DNA from: Rhizobiales bacterium Y(2018)
Lineage (GTDB): Bacteria > Pseudomonadota > Alphaproteobacteria > Rhizobiales > Aestuariivirgaceae
Assembly: GCA_005502925.1 (NCBI GenBank)
Contig: SCPD01000001.1
Location: 186,001 to 250,000 of the forward strand
Reading direction: 5' to 3'
DNA length: 64,000 bases
Each line of letters starts with the position of its first letter. Within the stretch, counting starts at the first letter, position 1. This document shows positions 56,500 through 64,000 of this stretch, in pieces. The notes below the pieces were generated by a model. It ran no database searches. It had not been told where the DNA came from and saw only the letters and a list, made by a program, of their open reading frames with translations. A program made the position numbers and the translations under genes.

Positions 56500-58032
56500 T
56501 TACAAGGGGATGTTGTCATGCTTCTTCCAAGGGTTCTGCAGCTCCTTGTGGCGCAGCATGTTGAGCGCGCGGGCGACGCGCTTCCTGGTCGAATGCGGCA
56601 TGATCACCTCGTCGAGGAAGCCGCGTTCGGCCGAGACGAAGGGATTGGCGAAACGCGTCTCATATTCCTTGACCCGCGCCTTGATCTTCTCCGGCTCGCC
56701 GAGCTCCTGACGGTAGATGATCTCGGCCGCGCCCTTCGAGCCCATGACGGCAATCTCGGCGGTCGGCCAGGCGTAGTTCACGTCGCCGCGGATGTGCTTC
56801 GAGGCCATGACGACATAGGCGCCGCCATAGGCCTTGCGGGTGATGATGGTGATCTTCGGCACCGTCGCCTCGGCATAGGCGAAAAGCAGCTTGGCGCCGT
56901 GCTTGATGAGGCCGCCATATTCCTGGGCGGTGCCCGGCAGGAAGCCCGGCACGTCGACGAAGGTGACGATCGGTATATTGAAGCAGTCGCAGAAGCGCAC
57001 GAAACGCGCCGCCTTGCGTCCCGCATCGGAATCGAGCGTGCCGGCCAGGACGAGCGGCTGGTTGGCGACGATGCCGACGGTGCGGCCCTCCATGCGCGCG
57101 AAGCCGGTGATGATGTTGCGCGCGAAGGACTCCTGGATCTCGAAGAAATCGCCTTCATCGACGACCTTGAGGATCAGCTCCTTCATGTCATAGGGCTGGT
57201 TCGGGTTGCGCGGGATGAGCGTGTCGAGCGACATGTCGATGCGCTCGCCGTCATCGAAGCTCGGCAGCTCCGGGAGCGGCGCCGTGTTCGAGGACGGCAG
57301 GAAATCGATGAAGCGGCGCATCTGGAGCAGCGCCTCGACATCATTGTCGAAGGCCTTGTCGGCGATCGAGGAGCGCGTGGTGTGGACCGAGGCGCCACCC
57401 AGTTCTTCGGCCGTGACCGTCTCGTTGGTGACCGTCTTCACCACATCGGGGCCGGTCACGAACATGTAGCTCGTGTCGCGCACCATGAAGATGAAGTCGG
57501 TCATCGCCGGTGAATAGACGTCGCCGCCGGCGCAGGGCCCCATGATCACCGAGATCTGCGGGATGACGCCGGAAGACAGCACATTGCGCTGGAACACCTC
57601 GCCATAGCCGCCAAGCGCCGCGACGCCCTCCTGGATGCGGGCGCCGCCGGCATCGAAGAGCCCGATGATCGGGGCGCGGTTCTGCACCGCCATGTCCTGG
57701 ATCTTGGTGATCTTGCGGGCATGGGCTTCCGAGAGCGAGCCGCCGAAAACGGTAAAATCCTTGGCGAAGACATAGACGACACGGCCATTGACGGTGCCCC
57801 AGCCGGTGACGACGCCGTCGCCCGGGATCTTCGACTTCTCCATGCCAAAATCGGTGCAACGGTGCTCGACGAACATGTCGAATTCCTCGAAGGAGCCGGG
57901 ATCGAGAAGCAGATCGATACGCTCGCGGGCAGTCAGCTTGCCGCGGCCATGCTGCGCCTCGATACGCTTCGTGCCGCCACCCAGCCTGGCATTCGAGCGG
58001 CGCTCTTCCAGCTTCTCCAGAATATGCTGCAT
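56500..58032 (-). CDS. pccB: Propionyl-CoA carboxylase beta subunit
   Basis: The 510-residue carboxyltransferase opens [37 protein letters not shown]. It carries the acyl-CoA site ([32 protein letters not shown]) and the C-terminal biotin site with [20 protein letters not shown] and [11 protein letters not shown]. These are PccB rather than AccD features. It carboxylates propionyl-CoA to methylmalonyl-CoA together with a biotin-bearing PccA encoded elsewhere. Mce (17045-17449) acts next in the route. Confidence 0.95.
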   Translation of the reverse strand: MQHILEKLEERRSNARLGGGTKRIEAQHGRGKLTARERIDLLLDPGSFEEFDMFVEHRCTDFGMEKSKIPGDGVVTGWGTVNGRVVYVFAKDFTVFGGSLSEAHARKITKIQDMAVQNRAPIIGLFDAGGARIQEGVAALGGYGEVFQRNVLSSGVIPQISVIMGPCAGGDVYSPAMTDFIFMVRDTSYMFVTGPDVVKTVTNETVTAEELGGASVHTTRSSIADKAFDNDVEALLQMRRFIDFLPSSNTAPLPELPSFDDGERIDMSLDTLIPRNPNQPYDMKELILKVVDEGDFFEIQESFARNIITGFARMEGRTVGIVANQPLVLAGTLDSDAGRKAARFVRFCDCFNIPIVTFVDVPGFLPGTAQEYGGLIKHGAKLLFAYAEATVPKITIITRKAYGGAYVVMASKHIRGDVNYAWPTAEIAVMGSKGAAEIIYRQELGEPEKIKARVKEYETRFANPFVSAERGFLDEVIMPHSTRKRVARALNMLRHKELQNPWKKHDNIPL

Positions 58033-58067
58033 CAGGTCCCCTACCCTCTATGATTTCTTTGGTTTGT

Positions 58068-58775
58068 TCAGTGTGAAAGCTCGCAGAAGCGCAGGCAAGT
58101 GTCGAACTCGCGCTTGCGGTAGTCCCGGCGATGACGCGCTTCCTCGTCCCAGCCCCATTGTTCGATCTGCCAGTCCTCATCGACATGAGCGGCAAGCCAG
58201 GCCTCGGCAGGCAGAATCCCCTTCTCGCAGGCCATGACCGAGATCAGGGCCGACCCGGTGAGCGTCGTCAGATTGTGGAGCGCGGTGAGCGCCCAGGGAC
58301 TCTTCGTCGCGAGGAAGTCACGCAAGGCCACCAGCGAGGCCTCGGGCTGTGCGATATGGAGGATGCCCTCGGTCGCCTGGAATTCGCCCTGGAAAGTTGC
58401 CCGCGCCCAGTCGAGCACCGGCTGCCAGAGGCGCGCCTGGCGCTCCACCAGATCCGGCGGAGTGGCGGCGCGGTAGCAGACGAGATCGGAGCCGCCGAAA
58501 TCGACGATCTCGCCGATGATACGGTCTTTGTCACTCGCCACCCGGTCGAGCGCGGTATTGGCGAGCTTGGTGAAGGGCATCGTGTGCGGTTGGATCTTTT
58601 CGGCTTGCGCTTCCCATTCGGCGGCGAGCGCTTCGGCCAGAGCCTTGGTGGGAAGATCGAGCGGGCGCTTCAGCGGTGTGCGCAAGGTCCGCTCGTCGAG
58701 AGCGATGGCGAAGGGCGCCGCCGTGCCGGTGACCGCGACCTGCTTATAGAAGCGCCGGGCCGGGCCTGCCGTCAT
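58068..58775 (-). CDS. ATP12-family F1-ATPase assembly chaperone
   Basis: The 235-residue protein starts at ATG 58775, overlapping the HAD gene stop (ATGA); a TTG frame to 58793 was rejected. It contains RRFYKQVAVTGTAAPFAIALDERTLRTP, ALAAEWEAQAEKIQPHTMPFTKLANTALDRV and the C-terminal WGWDEEARHRRDYRKREFD, all characteristic of ATP12 homologues. In mitochondria ATP12 chaperones the F1 alpha subunit, and alphaproteobacteria keep the gene. Confidence 0.93.
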   Translation of the reverse strand: MTAGPARRFYKQVAVTGTAAPFAIALDERTLRTPLKRPLDLPTKALAEALAAEWEAQAEKIQPHTMPFTKLANTALDRVASDKDRIIGEIVDFGGSDLVCYRAATPPDLVERQARLWQPVLDWARATFQGEFQATEGILHIAQPEASLVALRDFLATKSPWALTALHNLTTLTGSALISVMACEKGILPAEAWLAAHVDEDWQIEQWGWDEEARHRRDYRKREFDTCLRFCELSH

Positions 58776-59446
58776 GCCGCTCTGTCCTGCCAAAATGAGC
58801 CAAGAGTTTCTTCCAGCTCATTGAAATCATTGACCATCGCATGCGGCATGGCGTGCTCCAGCACGGCTTTGGGCTGGAAGCCCCAGCTCACCGCTGCGAC
58901 CTTGACGCCGGCCGCATGGGCCATCTCGATATCGAAGAGCGCGTCGCCGATCATCACCGTGTCCTGAGGCGCCGCCCCCGTCTCCGCCATGGCCTGCAGG
59001 ATCATGCCGGGATGCGGCTTGGACGGCGCGTCGTCAGAGGTCTGAATAGTGCTGAAGACACCTTCGAGCCCGAACTGGTCGATGATATGACGCACGCCGC
59101 GCTGCGACTTGCCGGTGGCGATACCGATCTGCACATCGTCGCGTGCCTTGAGCCGGCGCAGCAAATCGAGGGCGCCGTCGAAGGGCACTTCCGGGAATGA
59201 TCCGTTGGTACGATAGGTCCAGAAGGCCTGCTTGTAGGATTGGGCCAGGCTCTCATGATGCTCCGCACCATCGTCGGGCCGGAGCACGGCCATGGCCTTC
59301 ACCAGGGACAATCCGACGACCCCGAGCAACTCGCTGCGGGGCGGCAAAGGCACCCCGGTCACGGTGAAGGCCTTGGTGAACGAGGCCAGGATCATGGCCT
59401 GGCTGTCCATCAGCGTGCCGTCGACGTCGAACAAAGCGAGCTTCAT
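58772..59446 (-). CDS. HAD-family phosphatase (phosphoglycolate phosphatase-like)
   Basis: The 224-residue protein has HAD motif [12 protein letters not shown], a helical cap and motif [10 protein letters not shown]. The motif III lysine is in PSKPHPGM and motif IV in [18 protein letters not shown]. The DVDGTL-DS start is typical of the Gph/PGP branch. Substrate not determined. Coupled by overlaps to rluC upstream and the ATP12 gene downstream, an order conserved in rhizobia. Confidence 0.92.
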   Translation of the reverse strand: MKLALFDVDGTLMDSQAMILASFTKAFTVTGVPLPPRSELLGVVGLSLVKAMAVLRPDDGAEHHESLAQSYKQAFWTYRTNGSFPEVPFDGALDLLRRLKARDDVQIGIATGKSQRGVRHIIDQFGLEGVFSTIQTSDDAPSKPHPGMILQAMAETGAAPQDTVMIGDALFDIEMAHAAGVKVAAVSWGFQPKAVLEHAMPHAMVNDFNELEETLGSFWQDRAA

Positions 59447-60441
59447 TTCTTTCCCTTCTCTTCCGGGCCTTCGTCATAGCGCTGCGGGTCGAAGCCGAAC
59501 AGAGCCCAGGTCTCCAGCATGTGAGGCGGCAGAGGTGCCGTAACGTCCACAGTGCCGCCGCGCGGATGCGGGAAGACGATGCGGCGGGCATGGAGATGCA
59601 GGCGGTTGGGAATGGCCGCCGGCAGGTCCTTGTCGCCCTCATATTTGTCGTCGCCGAGGATCGGATGGCCGATATGGGCCATGTGCGCGCGCAGCTGATG
59701 CTGGCGGCCAGTCGAGGGCTTGAGCGACATCCAGGCGATCACCGGCGGCGCCTTGTCGATGATGCTGTAATGGGTGACGGCGCGCTGCGCCTCCTCCTCA
59801 TCCTCCGCGGCAGCGCGCACCCGGTCGCCATCGGGTCCCGCAGCCTTGATGAGCGCGATGTCGATCTTGCCCTGGGGCGGCTTGGGAACGCCTTTGACGC
59901 CTGCCCAATAGATCTTGCGCACGGTACGCGTCGCAAAGAGCTTGCCGAGCGCGGCGGCGACGGCGCGCCGTTTGGCGATGACCAGGACGCCCGAGGTCTC
60001 GCGGTCGAGGCGATGGACAAGACGCGGTCGCTCTCCGAGCTCGGCGCCGAGCCCGATCAACAGACCATCGACATGTCGGTGAGTCTTGGTGCCGCCCTGC
60101 ACCGCGAGGCCGGCCGGCTTGTTGAGGACATAGATGTCCTTGTCCTCATGGATGATCATGCTCTGGAAGAGCTTCTTCTCTTCCTTGGAAAGAGGCTTCG
60201 CTTCCGTCTCGGGCGCATCGGCAGGCCGTGACTCGAAAGCGAGCGGCGGTACCCGGACCTCCTGGCCCTCCGCGAGCCGGGCATTGGGCTTCACCCGTTT
60301 GCCGGCGACCCGCAGTTGTCCGGTGCGGGCGAGCTTGTTCAGATAGGCGAAGGTCACTTGCGGAAAATGGATGCGGAACCAGCGGTCGAGCCGCATGCCG
60401 TCCTCATCCTTCACAACGCGGCGATGAACGACCTCGCTCAT
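59443..60441 (-). CDS. rluC: RluA-family 23S rRNA pseudouridine synthase (RluC-like)
   Basis: The 332-residue protein starts at ATG 60441, overlapping the crcB stop; a long upstream extension lies within crcB and was rejected. An N-terminal S4 domain ([35 protein letters not shown]) leads to the catalytic [15 protein letters not shown] and the later [27 protein letters not shown]. Family membership is certain; the exact target positions are assumed from RluC. Confidence 0.92.
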   Translation of the reverse strand: MSEVVHRRVVKDEDGMRLDRWFRIHFPQVTFAYLNKLARTGQLRVAGKRVKPNARLAEGQEVRVPPLAFESRPADAPETEAKPLSKEEKKLFQSMIIHEDKDIYVLNKPAGLAVQGGTKTHRHVDGLLIGLGAELGERPRLVHRLDRETSGVLVIAKRRAVAAALGKLFATRTVRKIYWAGVKGVPKPPQGKIDIALIKAAGPDGDRVRAAAEDEEEAQRAVTHYSIIDKAPPVIAWMSLKPSTGRQHQLRAHMAHIGHPILGDDKYEGDKDLPAAIPNRLHLHARRIVFPHPRGGTVDVTAPLPPHMLETWALFGFDPQRYDEGPEEKGKK

Positions 60442-60815
60442 GTGAAGGCCTTGGCCAGCGCCAGGCCGGCGAAGATCGCCACGAGCGACAGGACGACCGA
60501 GCCCAGCGCATAGGCGCCCGCGAGCAGGTAGGCCTTGCGCTCGACCAGCAGCGCGAAATCGAGCGAAAAGGCCGAGAAGGTCGTGTAGCCGCCGAGTATG
60601 CCGGTGGTGAGGAAGGCTCGCATCTCGTTGGAGACGTTCCAGCGCAGCGCCATCAGCGTCACCAGGAGCCCCATCACGAAGGAGCCCGATATGTTGATGA
60701 GCATCGTATGCCACGGGAAGCTGTCACCGGCGATCCGGCCGATGAACATGTTCATAAAGTGCCGCAAAGTGGCGCCCATGGCGCCGCCCACCGCGATCCA
60801 CAGCGTCAGCGCCAT
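60438..60815 (-). CDS. crcB: Fluoride ion channel CrcB/Fluc
   Basis: The 125-residue protein has four helices. Conserved features are [13 protein letters not shown], the loop [19 protein letters not shown] (pore asparagine), and [19 protein letters not shown] with the TFS-F phenylalanines and the sodium-site glycines. Dual-topology dimers export fluoride. No fluoride riboswitch was recognised upstream, where the cupin gene ends 3 bp away. Confidence 0.94.
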   Translation of the reverse strand: MALTLWIAVGGAMGATLRHFMNMFIGRIAGDSFPWHTMLINISGSFVMGLLVTLMALRWNVSNEMRAFLTTGILGGYTTFSAFSLDFALLVERKAYLLAGAYALGSVVLSLVAIFAGLALAKAFT

Positions 60816-60818
60816 GGC

Positions 60819-61172
60819 TCAATCCAACGGCAGCAGGAAATACGTCTTGCGCACCGTCTCGATCACATTCCAGGTGCCGCGTGTATGGGCCGGGAAATAG
60901 ACGGCATCGCCGGCCGCGATTTCGAGCACGGTGCCGTCCTCGTGGTGGAATTCACAGCGGCCCTTCACGAAATGGGCGAATTCAGCGTTCTTGACGGCGC
61001 GCTTCCATTTGCCGGGCGTGCATTCCCAGACGCCGGCATCGGGGCCTTCGCGCCAGTCCTTGGAGCGGATCATCGCGATGGGCTCACCCTGCGGCTCATT
61101 GGCCTTGAACGGCTCTCCCAGCTCCGCCGAAGCGACGCGGTCCGAACCTTTGATGAGAGTGAGCTTGTTCAT
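60819..61172 (-). CDS. Cupin_3 (DUF861) domain protein
   Basis: The 117-residue cupin contains SKDWREGPDAGVWECTPGKWKRAVKNAEFAHFVKGRCEFHHEDG and GDAVYFPAHTRGTWNVIETVRKTYFL, the DUF861 pattern related to ureidoglycine aminohydrolase. Function unknown. It overlaps corA by four bases upstream and is 3 bp from crcB, so it is probably co-transcribed with both ion-transport genes. Confidence 0.85.
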   Translation of the reverse strand: MNKLTLIKGSDRVASAELGEPFKANEPQGEPIAMIRSKDWREGPDAGVWECTPGKWKRAVKNAEFAHFVKGRCEFHHEDGTVLEIAAGDAVYFPAHTRGTWNVIETVRKTYFLLPLD

Positions 61173-62170
61173 AGCCAGCCTTTACGTTTGAAGTAGATGT
61201 AGGGAAGGATCGCCGACAGCACCATCAGCCCGAGGGCGAAGGGATAACCCAGAATCCATTTGAGCTCCGGCATGACATCGAAATTCATGCCGTAGATGCT
61301 GGCGACCAAGGTGGGCGGCAGGAATACGACAGCCGCCACCGAGAATATCTTGATGATGCCGTTCTGCTCGATCGAGATCATGCCCAGCACCGCATCGAGC
61401 AGGAAGGCGATCTTGCCTGAGAGGAAGCTCGCGTGATCGGTCAGCGAAATGATGTCGCGCTGCAGGATCTTGATGCGGCCGCGATGGTCCTTCATCTCGC
61501 GCGTCTGCTTGTTGGGCTCGATGGCGGCCGTCATGAATGCGGCGAGCCGGCCGATCGACACCAGGCTTTCGCGCATCTTCGAATTGAAGTCGCCTTCCTC
61601 GCCGATCTTCTCCAGCAGCTCCTGCAGATTGGGCGCTTTCTTGCGGACGCGGCGGTTGCGCGAATGGCGGTCGGAATCGAAGATCCGCCGCGATGTCTCA
61701 TCGACGATAGTGCCGACGCGTTCGAGATGGTCGGCCGCCCGGTCGACGACTGCCTCGAGCAGGCTGATCAGAACGCCCCAGCCCGATGTCGAGGTCGTCT
61801 GCGGCTTCATCGCGCGGCGGACATAGACCGGGAAGGCCTGCGGGTGGTGATAGCGGATGGTGACGAGCAGGTCGTCCTTGATGATGAAGGTGACGGGAGA
61901 AGATTCCGGGCGGTCGTTCTCGCCGCGGCGGATGAGATTGGCGGTCATGAAGAAGGCGCCGTCCTCGGCATAGAGCCGGCTCGACGCCTCGATTTCGGCC
62001 AATTCCTCGCGGGTCGGGATGTCGATGCCGAGCCCTTCCTCCACGGCGGCTTCCTCCGTGTGGGTCGGTTCGACCAGATCGATCCAGACTGTGCCCGGCG
62101 GAATGACCGGTTTGTCCGACTGAGGAAACTCGGTCAGGCAGCCATTGGCAGTACCATAAGCAACCAGCAT
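61169..62170 (-). CDS. corA: CorA-type magnesium/cobalt transporter
   Basis: The 333-residue protein has a large N-terminal cytoplasmic domain and two C-terminal helices. The first is followed by the selectivity motif YGMNFDVMPEL, and the tail ends YFKRKGWL, as in CorA pentamers. IWIDLVEPT near the start and the FLLDAVLGMISIEQNGIIKIFSVAAVVFLPPTLVASIYGMNF stretch fit the family. Length is normal. Confidence 0.94.
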   Translation of the reverse strand: MLVAYGTANGCLTEFPQSDKPVIPPGTVWIDLVEPTHTEEAAVEEGLGIDIPTREELAEIEASSRLYAEDGAFFMTANLIRRGENDRPESSPVTFIIKDDLLVTIRYHHPQAFPVYVRRAMKPQTTSTSGWGVLISLLEAVVDRAADHLERVGTIVDETSRRIFDSDRHSRNRRVRKKAPNLQELLEKIGEEGDFNSKMRESLVSIGRLAAFMTAAIEPNKQTREMKDHRGRIKILQRDIISLTDHASFLSGKIAFLLDAVLGMISIEQNGIIKIFSVAAVVFLPPTLVASIYGMNFDVMPELKWILGYPFALGLMVLSAILPYIYFKRKGWL

Positions 62171-62189
62171 AATCGGTCCCCTGCCATTT

Positions 62190-63217
<1,028 letters not shown>

Positions 63218-63218
<1 letters not shown>

Positions 63219-64000
63219 CAGATCACCCCGAGTTCCTGGCCCACTTCCGTAAATGCCGCGGCGGCCTTGTCAATATCCTGCGGCGTGTGGGCGGCCGACA
63301 TCTGGGTGCGGATGCGGGCCGACCCTTGCGGCACCACCGGATAGAAAAAGCCGGTGACGTAGATGCCGCGCTCATAAAGCTTGGCCGCCATGTCCTGGGC
63401 GAGCTTGGCCTCGCCCAGCATCACCGGGATGATCGGATGCTCGCCGGGCAGCAGGTTGAAGCCGGATTTGCTCATGGCGATGCGGAAACGGCGGGCATTG
63501 TCGAAAAGCCCGTTGCGCAGCTCATCGCCGCGCCTCGCCATGGCGATCGCCTGGATGGCGGCGCCGACAATGGGCGGCGGCAGGGAATTGGAAAAGAGGT
63601 AAGGCCTGGAGCGTTGGCGCAGCAGGTCGACGATCGGCTTGGCCGCCGCCACGAAGCCGCCGGCCGAGCCGCCCAGCGCCTTGCCGAGCGTGCCGGTGAT
63701 GATATCGACGCTGACACCCGCGCGGGCTGGGGTTCCCCGACCCTGCGGGCCGATGAAACCGGTGGCGTGGCAGTCGTCCACCATGATCATGGCGTCATGG
63801 GCGTCGGCGAGCTTGCGGATCTGGCCGAGCTTGGCGAGGTAACCGTCCATCGAGAAAACGCCGTCGGTGACGATGATCACCCGGCGCGCGCCTTCCGCCC
63901 GGGCCGCCTTAAGCTGGGCATCAAGGTCGTTCATGTCGCCATTGCGGTAGCGGAAGCGCTTTGCCTTGGAGAGGCGTACGCCGTCAATGATCGAGGCGTG
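63218..64000 (-). CDS. kbl: Glycine C-acetyltransferase (2-amino-3-ketobutyrate CoA ligase), partial
   Basis: The last 260 codons are in the window; the start lies beyond position 64000. The visible part opens [20 protein letters not shown]. It has [35 protein letters not shown] and the PLP lysine in [32 protein letters not shown] follows, all classic alpha-oxoamine synthase/Kbl features. The ATG at 63932-63934 is internal. It cleaves 2-amino-3-ketobutyrate with CoA to glycine and acetyl-CoA after Tdh. Confidence 0.95.

Noticed and set aside
60816-61200. Fluoride riboswitch before crcB
   Set aside because: Only 3 bp separate crcB from the preceding cupin gene, and no riboswitch-like pseudoknot region was seen before the cupin or corA starts.

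Overview
The window is a 64 kb piece of a GC-rich alphaproteobacterial chromosome, most likely of the order Hyphomicrobiales (Rhizobiales). The case rests on gene content and order: dusB-ntrB-ntrC-ntrY-ntrX, a fused ispDF next to a CinA-type amidase and coq10-lipA, rsh-pyrE-acpS-lepB-rnc-era-recO with rpoZ upstream, proS-lolC-lolD-dnaE, and a crcB-rluC-HAD-ATP12-pccB block. Small palindromic intergenic repeats of the kind common in rhizobia also occur. Most of the window is core chromosome; accessory material sits at a few junctions between conserved blocks. No rRNA, tRNA, CRISPR array, complete IS or prophage was seen.

Layout. 1-7.2 kb: a peptide-type ABC importer operon (binding protein, fused double ATPase, two permeases), divergent from a metal-dependent amidohydrolase and a partial aminotransferase. 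A strong promoter between them is flanked by two near-identical palindromic boxes. 7.2-17.5 kb: dnaE with two small downstream genes, then soxR divergent from two tandem cupin genes behind a textbook 19-bp-spacer SoxR promoter, then lolD, lolC, proS, a candidate small RNA with a strong terminator, a DUF1467 gene and methylmalonyl-CoA epimerase. 17.5-27.6 kb: recO, era, rnc, lepB, acpS, pyrE, rsh, a P4-type acid phosphatase, rpoZ, rpmG (too short for most ORF callers) and an aldehyde dehydrogenase.

27.7-37.4 kb is a surface-protein locus. It holds a 1,594-residue autotransporter whose passenger alternates ten short beta modules with long GGxGG tracts, a second 996-residue autotransporter, a divergent AraC-type regulator with a 21-bp-spaced direct repeat in its promoter, and the collapsed remnant of a third autotransporter. 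37.6-47 kb carries the nitrogen-regulatory block ntrXY/ntrCB/dusB and ispDF-pncC. 47-49.5 kb is a small accessory island between pncC and coq10: a frameshifted lipoprotein gene, two back-to-back Phd/PIN toxin-antitoxin pairs, a hypothetical gene and a cluster of ATTCCGCTG repeats. 49.5-64 kb returns to housekeeping and catabolism: lipA, rimO, 2,2-dialkylglycine decarboxylase, pccB, ATP12 chaperone, rluC, crcB, corA, tdh and partial kbl.

Functional links. Mce and PccB belong to the same propionyl-CoA to succinyl-CoA route although 39 kb apart. Tdh and Kbl form the two-step threonine degradation pathway. NtrBC and NtrYX are the two nitrogen-related two-component systems. The most distinctive content is the glycine-rich autotransporter locus and the SoxR/tandem-cupin cassette. 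All identifications come from reading translated sequence by eye; no database search was run.
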